Below are positions 1 to 7,588 of a stretch of 38,280 nt of DNA, piece by piece. Position numbers and translations under genes: made by a program. The notes under the pieces are model-generated. The model made no database searches and was not told the origin of the DNA. It saw only the letters and a program-made list of their open reading frames with translations. The stretch's first letter is position 1. Every line of letters begins with the position of its first letter. This DNA is from DASTPP01 sp035762175 (GTDB taxonomy: Bacteria; Myxococcota_A; Polyangia; Polyangiales; Polyangiaceae), in NCBI GenBank assembly GCA_035762175.1, contig DASTPP010000077.1, forward strand, positions 1-38,280, written 5' to 3'.

Positions 1-619
1 GGGGCGGGGCGCCGGCCGAGCCGGCCGACCCGAGCGAGGGCGATCGCGGCGGCGGCCCGGCCGAGGGGGCAACGTCACGCGCTGCGCCCTGCCGGGCCGC
101 CGGCCGGCGATGCCGGCGCTCGGGGCGTCGCCGCGCGCCGCCGCGGGGCAAGGGGCGGCGCGCGGCGGGGGGCGGTAACTTACAGGTCTTGCAAGAGAAG
201 ATCAGCAAGTTGCCGTCCGAGAAGAGCTGGGTGCCGACGACGTCGTCGATGTCGACGTCGTTGTTGCTCAGCACGTCGCCGATCGTGAGGATGTTGTTGC
301 CGTTCAAGATGTCGAGGTTGTTCAGGTTGTTCTTCAGCGCGATGAGCTGCAACTGCGTGGTCAGGTTGTTCAGGTTGTTCTTCACCTGCACGAGCTCGTC
401 GCCCGTGAGCACGTCCTCGATCTCGACGACCTTCACCTTGCTGACATCGATGTTCACCAGCGCGAGGATCTTGCTGGCCTCGACGAGGATGTTGCCGACC
501 GCGTACGTCACGTCGCCCGAGTTCGGGGTCGACCACGAGGCGACCGCGGTGAGCGGGACGCTGATGGCGAGGGCGGCGGCACCGACGACGGAGAGGAGGC
601 GGGTCTTCAAGGTTTTCAT
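1..619 (-). CDS. Secreted Asn/Leu-repeat protein, partial at left edge
   Basis: The frame opens at ATG 619 (MKTLKTRLLSVVGAAALAIS...) with a clear Sec signal peptide ending near AVA-SW (about residue 27). The mature part is rich in Asn, Leu, Val and Asp and holds two copies of KNNLNNL exactly 16 residues apart, followed by a related stretch (LDILNGNNIL...). Up to about codon 147 (SCKTCK) it reads as a compact secreted protein. After that the frame stays open to base 1 but turns into Arg/Pro/Ala-rich low complexity unlike the first part. The TAA just beyond CKTC lies in another frame, so a small indel at about 175-185 may have removed the true stop. A weak purine-rich site (AAGGA) lies 12 nt before the ATG. 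I do not recognise the family. The regular Asn/Leu spacing suggests a beta-solenoid or amyloid-like surface protein, which is inference only. Confidence 0.6.
   Translation of the reverse strand, partial: MKTLKTRLLSVVGAAALAISVPLTAVASWSTPNSGDVTYAVGNILVEASKILALVNIDVSKVKVVEIEDVLTGDELVQVKNNLNNLTTQLQLIALKNNLNNLDILNGNNILTIGDVLSNNDVDIDDVVGTQLFSDGNLLIFSCKTCKLPPPAARRPLPRGGARRRPERRHRRPAARQGAARDVAPSAGPPPRSPSLGSAGSAGAPP
315..384. repeat. Intragenic 22-bp direct repeat, 48-bp period
   Basis: The same 22 bases occur at 315-336 and 363-384. They encode the two KNNLNNL units of the secreted protein on the minus strand. The period is exactly 16 codons, so the repeat is in frame and probably arose by internal duplication. 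Confidence 0.85.
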
Positions 620-1389
620 GGGTTATGCCAGTCCTTTCCAGATAATTTGTGCAGGAAGGTGCGAGCGAGGGGGGGCTCGGCGCGCCGGGGCCCTGCGGCG
701 CGCGTCGTCCCGGGGGCGTTGGGGCTCGGAGCCCCCGCCGTCGATCGTCTGGAGCTTCCGGACTACATCGCCGTTCGCTCGCGCCCCCGCTAGGTGCAGC
801 CGCCGTACCAAGGCCTCCGCTCGGCCGGGGGGGGGCGCGCGGGCGCGGCGGTTCGCGCGGGCGCGGGCGCGCGGGCGCGTGGGGCAATTCAAAATTAGTA
901 AGTAATTCGTGGCCTTGAGTTCGCGGCCGCGCTCGCGCGGGAGCCCGACCGTACGCGCCGCGCGCCGAGCCATCCGGAGCCTCCGGGCGGCGGGGCGGCG
1001 CGAACGCCCCACCGGAATTCCGGCTCGGGCTCGGGCGGGCCGGCGGCTGGGGTTGTCGTCGGGCGTCACATGTAGCAAATCGCGGCACGGCGAGACGTTT
1101 GCGGGGTTTGGGGGTTGCCCGAAAATAGTGTGGATGAATTAACTAATAATCTTGCCTCCAATCGCGCAAGCCGAGACTTCTTAACGACGCGTCGTGGCGG
1201 GGCGGGCGCGCTTGCCGGCGGACCCGCTGCGGTCGGCGGGGGGGCGGGGCGACGGCGGCGCGGGCGGGGGGCGGGCCGGGCGGCCCCGGGGCGGGCGGAG
1301 CGCGCGCCCGGGGGCCCGCGGGGCGCGCGAAAACCGGCCGTGCGCGGCGTGGGGGGCGTTCGGCCCGGGGGGCGCCGGCGGCGGGGTGC
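620..1389. other. Intergenic region, no gene seen
   Basis: This is a long gap between a minus-strand secreted protein and a plus-strand GTPase gene. Most of it is GC-rich low complexity, and open frames in it translate to Arg/Ala/Gly/Pro strings with no domain. Two AT-rich islands stand out, at about 886-906 and 1120-1155, and could hold divergent promoters. A 12-bp perfect palindrome (ACGACGCGTCGT) lies at 1184-1195 and could be an operator. No RNA gene was recognised. Confidence 0.5.
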
Positions 1390-1395
1390 TATAAC
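1390..1395 (+). promoter_or_regulatory. Extended -10 box for the GTPase gene
   Basis: The bases TGC-TATAAC form an extended -10 element (TGN plus hexamer) ending 8 nt before ATG 1404. No Shine-Dalgarno sequence fits in the remaining bases, so the transcript is probably leaderless. Confidence 0.5.
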
Positions 1396-1403
1396 GGCGC
1401 CCC

Positions 1404-4046
1404 ATGTGGAGCCCCGAGGGTCGCAAGAGGAGCGCCGAAGAGCTGCGCGAGCTGGCCGACAAGATGCTGCGCTACCGGCAGCTGGCCGACCGCTTTCTCG
1501 GGTACTTTCCGGCCGATAGCGACAACGCGCGGCAGCTCAAGCAGCTGCGCACCAAGATCGAAGACCTGCGCGCGCGGGCGCTCGACCGCGAGAAGCGCCT
1601 GGCGAAGGGCGTGGTGAAGGTGGGCGTCATCGGGCTCGAGAAGCAGGGCAAGAGCGCCTTTCTGTCGGCCTGGCTGAAGAGCGAGAAGCTCTTGCCGAGC
1701 GAGGCCGAGCGCTGCACGTGGAGCACGACGGTGGTCGAGCCGGCCGAGGCGGGGCGCTACGGGGCGGAGGTGACGTTCTACGGCGAGGGCGAGTTTCGCG
1801 CGCGCATCGCGAGCTACTTCGACGCGCTCGAGCCGGGCTCGGCCCAGCGGTGGCCGGGGCTCGACGAGGCCGAGATCTTGCGGCTGAAGGCGGCGTTCAA
1901 GGCGCGCGCGGGCTACGACGTCGACGACTCGGACCGGGCGGGGCGGCGCGAGCAGGCGGCGCTCGCCGAGCTCTACGACATCGCGGCGGGGCTGCCCGAG
2001 ATCAAGGCGCGGCTGGGCAAGCCGCCCCTGCGCGTCGAGGCGGCGAGCGCCGACGAGCTGGCCGACCTGATTCGGCCCTACATCGCGCTGAAAGACACGA
2101 AGAACGGCAACCGGCCCTTCCCCGGGGTGCGGGCGGTGCAGAAGGTGACGGTGACCTTGCCGGTGGCGGGCGCGATGCCGGGCGTCGTCTTGATGGACCT
2201 GCCCGGCATCGACGCGCCGAGCGACAAGGCGCGCCGCGACACCGAGGAGGCGCTGGCCGACGAGGTCGACGTGACCATCTTCGTCAAGGACGTGACGCGC
2301 CCCTCGCTCGTGAAGAACGAGATCGAGCTCTTGCGCGCGGCGCAGTCGGCCGACCGGAGCGTGTCGCTGAAGGACCGCATGTTCGTCGTGCTGACCAAGG
2401 TCGACCTCTTCGAGCGGCCCGACGAGAACGGCAACTGGCACTGGCAGCTCGCGGCGCGAAACTTCAAAGAGCAGGGGGTCGACCGGGTCTTCCCGTACGC
2501 GAAGCCCTGGGTGCACGCGGGGCCCGACCTCGGGCACCCGGTGGCGCGCCAGGTGATGGACTATTACGGGGTGACCTCGCCCGTCAGCGGCCTCGAGCGG
2601 CTGCAGGCGGCGGTCGAGCGGTACCTGTCGACGGACGTCGAGGCGATCGACCGGCGGGTGATGGGGCAGGTGCGGTCCGAGTTCGCCGAGCTCGAGGCGC
2701 AGCTCCGGGGCGCGCTCGTCTCGGTGAAAGATGCGCTGAGCGAGCGCGAGTTCGAGCGGCGGGCCGAGCGCGTCTTCGACCTGCACTTCGAGCACGTGCG
2801 GGCGGGCGAAGACCCGACGGGGCTCTTGCCCGAGATCCGAAAGCGCATGAGCGCGTTCATGGACCACGAGATGAGCGAGTCGCAGCGCGTCGCCCGGGCG
2901 GCGCGGGCCGACGCGCGCATCGGGCAGATCCGGGCCGACCTGCTCGCGCGCATGACGCCGGCCGAGGCCGAGGCGAAGCGGCGGCAGATGCCGAGCCCGG
3001 GCCTGATGAACGAGACCGCCGTCGAGATCGAGATGCGCAAGCAGATGCGCGAGCGGGTGGCGGCGCGCATCGCGGGGCTCGGCGAAGACTTTCGCAACAC
3101 CGCGCGCGAGAGCGTCGAGCGAATGCTGCACGAGATGTTCGTCGAGGCGAACTACGAGGGCGGGCGGCTCGAGGTGCTCTTGCCGCCGGGCGGGGGGGGC
3201 CTGGTCGAGCGCATCGACGCGCTCGGGCGCTCGGGGCACGTGTCCGAGAGCGTGGTGCGCTACCAGAACAACGAGATGGCCAAGGCCGACGTCGCCTTCG
3301 AGGTGCTCTCGCGCTACTTCGCCCGGCAGATCATCGACATCTTGGACGCGACCGACCCGGGCGACCGCGAGCTGCGCGAGCGCGAGATGAGCGGGCTCGA
3401 GCAGTTCTTCGGCATGGGCATCGCCGACCTGGCGCAGGGGGCGCCGCCGCCCGGGGCCTACGGCCGCGAGGGCGGGCCCGGGGTCATCGCGCAGGTCAAG
3501 GCGAAGATCGGCCTCGGGGGCGAGGCGGCGCCGGCCGGCCCGCCCGCGGTGACGGGCTTTCCGGCGATGGCGGCGCCGGCGGGGGCCTTTCCGACGGTGG
3601 GGGCGGCGCAGCCCAAGCCCAAGGCGCCGCCCCCGCCCGCGGCGCCCCCGCCGAACGGCGGCGGGGCCGAGGCGCCAGGGCAGGCGCCGGCCCCGGCGGG
3701 CGCGCCGCGCGACTGGTCGAAGATGCTGGCGCGGGTGCGCGCCGACGTCGACCGCATCTGCAACTTTCTCGAGGCGCTCGCCAAGCACCCGCGCGGCCTG
3801 CAGAAGTACCACGAAGAGGCGGTGCGCACGGTGCACGACTCGTGGCTCGACCGCGAGGGCGAGCAGTCGCTGCGGCGCTGGGTGCGCTCCGAGTGCGCGC
3901 GCATCTGGCCGCACAAGTTCGCCGCCATCGAGGCCGAGAAAGAGCGCGCCCGCGCCGACATCGAGGCGCTCGAAGAGCTCTTCGGCGGCGCCCGCCAGGC
4001 CCCCGCCCCGCGGCCCGAGGGCGCCGCCCCCGCCCGCGCCCCCTGA
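1404..4046 (+). CDS. Dynamin-like large GTPase
   Basis: This 880-residue protein carries all GTPase motifs in order: P-loop GLEKQGKS (77-84), a Thr-rich G2 region (TWSTT, 105-109), G3 DLPG (265-268) and G4 TKVD (331-334). A helical segment precedes the P-loop and a long helical region follows the G domain (about 400-680), as in dynamin-family proteins. A Pro/Ala/Gly-rich linker (about 685-775) leads to a final helical domain. No convincing transmembrane helix is seen, so membrane contact would have to be peripheral. It heads a cassette with a coiled-coil gene 33 bp downstream and then a STAS-like gene. Dynamin-family GTPases remodel membranes or assemble into nucleotide-controlled scaffolds; which applies here is not visible. 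The G motifs make the GTPase call firm; the dynamin subfamily is likely from size and helical layout. Confidence 0.85.
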   Translation: MWSPEGRKRSAEELRELADKMLRYRQLADRFLGYFPADSDNARQLKQLRTKIEDLRARALDREKRLAKGVVKVGVIGLEKQGKSAFLSAWLKSEKLLPSEAERCTWSTTVVEPAEAGRYGAEVTFYGEGEFRARIASYFDALEPGSAQRWPGLDEAEILRLKAAFKARAGYDVDDSDRAGRREQAALAELYDIAAGLPEIKARLGKPPLRVEAASADELADLIRPYIALKDTKNGNRPFPGVRAVQKVTVTLPVAGAMPGVVLMDLPGIDAPSDKARRDTEEALADEVDVTIFVKDVTRPSLVKNEIELLRAAQSADRSVSLKDRMFVVLTKVDLFERPDENGNWHWQLAARNFKEQGVDRVFPYAKPWVHAGPDLGHPVARQVMDYYGVTSPVSGLERLQAAVERYLSTDVEAIDRRVMGQVRSEFAELEAQLRGALVSVKDALSEREFERRAERVFDLHFEHVRAGEDPTGLLPEIRKRMSAFMDHEMSESQRVARAARADARIGQIRADLLARMTPAEAEAKRRQMPSPGLMNETAVEIEMRKQMRERVAARIAGLGEDFRNTARESVERMLHEMFVEANYEGGRLEVLLPPGGGGLVERIDALGRSGHVSESVVRYQNNEMAKADVAFEVLSRYFARQIIDILDATDPGDRELREREMSGLEQFFGMGIADLAQGAPPPGAYGREGGPGVIAQVKAKIGLGGEAAPAGPPAVTGFPAMAAPAGAFPTVGAAQPKPKAPPPPAAPPPNGGGAEAPGQAPAPAGAPRDWSKMLARVRADVDRICNFLEALAKHPRGLQKYHEEAVRTVHDSWLDREGEQSLRRWVRSECARIWPHKFAAIEAEKERARADIEALEELFGGARQAPAPRPEGAAPARAP

Positions 4047-4079
4047 CGCCGCCCCGCCGCCCCGTCCGAGCCGCCGCCC

Positions 4080-6059
4080 ATGGCCTACGATCTGTCGCTC
4101 CTGCGCTCGTACGTTCGCTTCTACCTGACCGTGGCCGACCAGCTCGCCGCGGCCTGGGCCTCGCTCGCCCGCTTGCACGGGGCGGTGGGCTCGGCGCTCG
4201 AGCCCTTCCGGGGGCCGCTCGCCCCCGCCGCGAGCCCGGCGCTCGCGGCGGCGCTCGAGCCCGGCCGGCCGACGCCCGAAGAGCTCGAGGGCCTCTGGCG
4301 GCCCGAAGACGAGGCGACGCTCGGGGGGCTCGCTGACGTCTACGAGGTGGTGGGGCGCTTTTCGTTCCAGGGCGAGGGGGGCGAGAACCTGGCGCGGGTG
4401 CAGTGGCTCGTGTCGAACGCGCGCAACGAGATCCACGCGCAGAGGACGCGCCTCGCCGACCTCGGGCAGCTCGCGGCCGCGGCGCGCGCGGCGGCCGAGC
4501 GGCTCGCCGCCGACGAGGCGCGCACGGGCGAGGCGCGGCGGCGCGAGCGGCTCGCGGCCTTCGACGCGCTGGCGCAGCAGGTCGTGGCGCGGGCGAAGCA
4601 GACGGCCGAGGCGGTGCGCGGCGCCCCGGCGCCCGAGGTCGGGTCGCTCGAGTCGGCGGCCGACGAGTACGCCAAGTACGTGAGCAAGGCCGACAAGCTC
4701 TACCAGACCTGCCTGCCCTTCTTGCACAAGGCGCTCGCCAGCCTCTACGAGTTCGTCGGCGCCGAGGTGCCGGGGTCGTGGCCCGAGACGCTGCCCTTCG
4801 CCAAGGCGATCCCCGACGAGTTGCTGGCGCTGCCCTCGGCCGACTCGCCCGAGCTCGGGCGCGCGCGCGACACGCTCGCGGCGCTCGACGCCGAGGCCTC
4901 GCGGCTCGTGCGCACGCGCGACGAGCTCAAGCTCGCGCTCTCGCGCCTCGAGGCCGAGCGCGCGGCGCTCGCGCCGAAGGAGGCCGAGGCGAAGCACGAG
5001 TTCGAGCGGGCCTCGGCCCTGGTCGAGTGGGCCGCCGCCGGCGCCGCGCTCGCCGAGGCCGAGCGGGCGCTCGGCGCGCTCGAGCAGCGCAAGTCCGAGC
5101 GGCTGCGGGCGGCGGGCGCCGCCTGGCAGCGGCACAAGCAGGCCGAGGCCGGCATCGCGGCCCTCGAGGCCGAGCTCGAGAACCGCACCCGCGAGATCGC
5201 CCGCGCCCAGGAGCGCGCCGAAGACGAGCGCGAGCGCGAGCCGGTGCTCTTCGGCAAAGAAGAGTGGCGCCTGCGGGTCGCCGCCCTCGAGCAAGACATC
5301 GAGGCGCAGCGGGGCCTCCATTCGCAGCGCTTCGGGGTGCTGAACCAGCTCAAGATCGAGCTCTCGTCGCTCTCGGTGCAGGTGCAGACCGAGCAGCGGC
5401 AGCGCGAGCTCGTCGAGTCGTGGCTCGCCGACGCGCGGCAGAAGCGCGACGCGCTGCGGGCCTCGGCGTCCGAGCTCGAGGCGCGGCTCGGCGCGGCGCG
5501 CCCGCCGCGGCCGCCCGCCGAGGCCGAGGCGCAGGCCGCCTTCGAGGCGGCGCAGCACCGCCGGGCGGGCGCCGCCGCGCGCGTCGAGGCGCTCGAGGCC
5601 GAGTCGCGGGCGCGGCTCGACGAGGGGGCGCGGGTCGACGCGCGGCTCAAGCAGATCGCGGCCGAGCGGCAGCGGGCGGCCGACCTCTTGCAGAACGCCC
5701 AGGTCGCCGCGACGCAGGGGCGCGAGGCGGCGCTGCGCCAGCTCGACGCGCGGCGCACGGCGGCGGTGCGCCAGCACGTCGCCGAGGTGGTCGAGGGCCT
5801 CGAGCGCTCGCTGCTCTCGGCCGACGCCATCTTCGTCGAGCCCGCGCGCAAGCTGCTCGCCGAGGGGCAAGGCCAGGGCGTGAGCCCCTCGGCCGCCCTC
5901 GCGGCCGCCGCCGCCGAGGTCGCGCCGGTGGTCGAGGCGCTCGCGCGCGAGATCGAGCCCGAGCTCCTCGCCCTCGACGCGCTGCTCGGCCAGGTGCAGC
6001 GCGAGTTCTGCGACGCCGCCCCCGAGGCCTGCCGCGCCGCCTGGGGCGCGGCCGCCTGA
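4080..6059 (+). CDS. Long coiled-coil protein linked to the GTPase
   Basis: This 659-residue protein has no signal peptide or membrane helix. Its N-terminal ~250 residues are helical with several aromatic clusters (for example YAKYVSKADKLYQTCLPFLHKALASL split around 215-240). Residues of about 270-580 are heptad-like and rich in Glu, Ala, Arg and Leu, as in an SMC- or myosin-like coiled coil. The C-terminal ~60 residues form another helical block ending near CDAAPEACRAAW. It starts 33 bp after the GTPase stop, so the two are probably cotranscribed. It is most likely a scaffold or adaptor for the GTPase. I do not recognise a named family. Coiled-coil composition is seen directly; partnership with the GTPase is inferred from the gene order. 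Confidence 0.75.
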   Translation: MAYDLSLLRSYVRFYLTVADQLAAAWASLARLHGAVGSALEPFRGPLAPAASPALAAALEPGRPTPEELEGLWRPEDEATLGGLADVYEVVGRFSFQGEGGENLARVQWLVSNARNEIHAQRTRLADLGQLAAAARAAAERLAADEARTGEARRRERLAAFDALAQQVVARAKQTAEAVRGAPAPEVGSLESAADEYAKYVSKADKLYQTCLPFLHKALASLYEFVGAEVPGSWPETLPFAKAIPDELLALPSADSPELGRARDTLAALDAEASRLVRTRDELKLALSRLEAERAALAPKEAEAKHEFERASALVEWAAAGAALAEAERALGALEQRKSERLRAAGAAWQRHKQAEAGIAALEAELENRTREIARAQERAEDEREREPVLFGKEEWRLRVAALEQDIEAQRGLHSQRFGVLNQLKIELSSLSVQVQTEQRQRELVESWLADARQKRDALRASASELEARLGAARPPRPPAEAEAQAAFEAAQHRRAGAAARVEALEAESRARLDEGARVDARLKQIAAERQRAADLLQNAQVAATQGREAALRQLDARRTAAVRQHVAEVVEGLERSLLSADAIFVEPARKLLAEGQGQGVSPSAALAAAAAEVAPVVEALAREIEPELLALDALLGQVQREFCDAAPEACRAAWGAAA

Positions 6060-6092
6060 CGCCGCGGGCTCGACGGGCGGGGGCGCCCCCTG

Positions 6093-6098
6093 TACGAT
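6093..6098 (+). promoter_or_regulatory. -10-like TACGAT before the STAS-like gene
   Basis: TACGAT ends 6 nt before the GTG start at 6105, with TG directly in front of it. This suggests that the third cassette gene also has its own leaderless promoter. Confidence 0.4.
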
Positions 6099-6104
6099 GG
6101 CGCG

Positions 6105-6542
6105 GTGGGCACGACCACCTCCCCCCTGATCGAGCGAATCGAGCGCGAAGGCGTTCGCTTCAAGAACTCGCACGGCGCCGTGACGGTCGCGCGCCTCGGC
6201 GCCTCGACGGTCGTCGTCCGCGTCGTCGGCCGCGACGCGGGGGCCTTCGGCGACGGGCCGCTCGAAGAGGTGTCGGCCTTCTTGCGCGAGGCCGGCCAGG
6301 CCGACCTGTTCATCGACGCGCGCGACGCCCTCGGCGCCAGCCTCGACGTCGGGGCGCAGTGGGCGGGGCTCCTGCGCGCGCAGCGCCCGCGCATCCGGGG
6401 CGTGAGCATCTTGGTGCGGGCGAAGTTCATTCAGCTCACCGCCGACCTCGTGCGCCAGCTCTCCGAGCTCGGCGAGGCGATGCGCATCTACACGGATGGG
6501 GTGGCCTTCGACGAGGCGCTCGCGGCGGCCGCGGCGGCCTGA
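6105..6542 (+). CDS. STAS / SpoIIAA-like small protein
   Basis: The protein has 145 residues and starts at GTG. The nearby ATG at 6097 is out of frame, so GTG 6105 was chosen. It shows the alternating strand/helix pattern of a STAS or SpoIIAA-like fold: RFKNSHGAVTVARLGASTVVV, then ADLFIDARDALGASLD, VSILVRAKFIQLTADLV and a final helix after MRIYTDG. Many proteins of this size in myxobacteria follow this pattern. It lies 45 bp after the coiled-coil gene in the same direction. STAS domains bind partner proteins or small ligands, and some are controlled by phosphorylation, so it may be a switch or sensor for the GTPase/coiled-coil pair. The fold is a moderately confident call from pattern; the role is inference. 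Confidence 0.6.
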   Translation: MGTTTSPLIERIEREGVRFKNSHGAVTVARLGASTVVVRVVGRDAGAFGDGPLEEVSAFLREAGQADLFIDARDALGASLDVGAQWAGLLRAQRPRIRGVSILVRAKFIQLTADLVRQLSELGEAMRIYTDGVAFDEALAAAAAA

Positions 6543-6703
6543 CGGCGCGCGGGGCGAGGCCGCGGCCGGGGGGGGGCGACGAACGCGCCGAGCGCGGGCC
6601 GGTCCGCGTACGAGGCCAGGACGGTGAAGCCCGCGAGGGCCCACCCCGGGCGCATCGCCTCGGCGACGATGGGCCACGGCCGTGGGCTCTCTCTCGGCGC
6701 CGC

Positions 6704-7366
6704 TCAGGGCGCCTTGAGGAAGGCGATGAGGTCGCGCAGGTCGCCCGCGGGCAGGTCGCCGGGCTCGAAGAAGGGCATCGGCCCGGGCGTGGTATCGGCG
6801 CCGCCCGAGGCGTCGGAGGGCGGCGGCCCCGAGGTGCGCACCTGCTGGGCGATGCGGCCGGCCGAGTCGCCGGCCAGGACGGCGCGCGGGGGCGAGGGGG
6901 TGCTGCCGCCGACGACGAGGCTCTGGTCGTGGCACGAGCCGCAGTGCGCCTCGTACTTCGCCCGGCCCGCGGCGGCGTCGCCGCCTGCGTAGCTCGCCTC
7001 GTACGCCGCCTCGTCGCCGAGCACCTCGGGGCTCAAAACGTTCGGCGCCGTCGCCGCCGGGTCGGAGATGCCCTCGAGGTAGCCCCGCAAGGCCGCCCAC
7101 CCGGCGTCTCCTTCGGTCAGCGCCGGGCCGCCCATCCAGCCGGTGACGCAGGCGTTGACGACGTCGAGCAGCGTCGGGCCCTTGAACGCCGTGTGGTACG
7201 CGATGTCTGCCATCGTGTACCCCGAGTAGGGGCTCTGGGTGCCGTCGTTCGAGTGGCAGGTCGCGCAGGTCGCCTGGTTGTTGCCGGCGCCGAGCCGCGC
7301 CGAGGCCTGGCCGTTGAAGTCGTCGATGGGCGCGGCCGGCGGCGCCCCCGCCGCGCCCGCCGCGCC
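6704..7366 (-). pseudogene. Di-haem cytochrome c, 5'-truncated remnant
   Basis: Read on the minus strand, this frame has two haem-binding sites: CATCH shortly before GYTMADIAYHT, and CGSCH about 100 residues later. A probable distal Met lies in PGPMPFFEPGDL near the C-terminus (...LIAFLKAP). An in-frame ATG exists at 7213, but it lies after the first haem motif and cannot be the true start. The frame continues upstream through a short Ala/Gly/Pro linker typical of exported lipoprotein cytochromes (APPAAPIDDFNGQ), then becomes Arg-rich and meaningless near 7370. No signal peptide or start is present. The C-terminal part is intact and well conserved, so truncation looks recent. It probably was an exported electron carrier. 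Confidence 0.65.
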
Positions 7367-7368
7367 CG

Positions 7369-7548
7369 CCCGGCCTCGGCGTCCGCGACGTCGCCGCGGG
7401 CCTCGAGCGCCGCCGCGGCGAAGGCGAGGGCGGCGGCGTCGTTCGGCGCGGGGGCGCGCCCCTTCGCGGCCTCGGCGACGTCGCGCTCGGACAGTCCGCC
7501 CGCCTTGCCGAGGGCGCCGTGGGCGGCGAGGCAGTAGTCGCAGTCGTT
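7369..7548 (-). pseudogene. AhpD/carboxymuconolactone-decarboxylase-like fragment
   Basis: About 60 residues match the core of AhpD-like alkylhydroperoxidase family proteins: NDCDYCLAAHGALG carries the family's CxxC...H redox site, followed by the typical helix AGLSERDVAEAAKG and AAALAFAAAALEARG. The protein is missing its N-terminal half, and upstream sequence runs straight into the end of the recombinase gene. It also lacks the last ~50 residues, where the family normally continues with a second helical pair. Instead it runs out of frame into the cytochrome linker at a GC-rich tract near 7350-7380. It is therefore an internal fragment of a dead gene. Confidence 0.7.
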
Positions 7549-7588
7549 CTTTCTCAGATGCCTTTTTCGGGCCTTGGTGATCGGGGCT

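Noticed and set aside
6543..6703. Coding remnant on the minus strand (MRPGWALAGFTVLASYADRP)
   Set aside because: The short stretch reads sensibly but ends in Arg/Pro-rich sequence and has no recognisable family or context.
1389..7100. Very long minus-strand open frame opposite the GTPase cassette
   Set aside because: It is an Arg/Leu/Gly-rich antisense shadow caused by extreme GC bias; it spans three plus-strand genes and has no domain.
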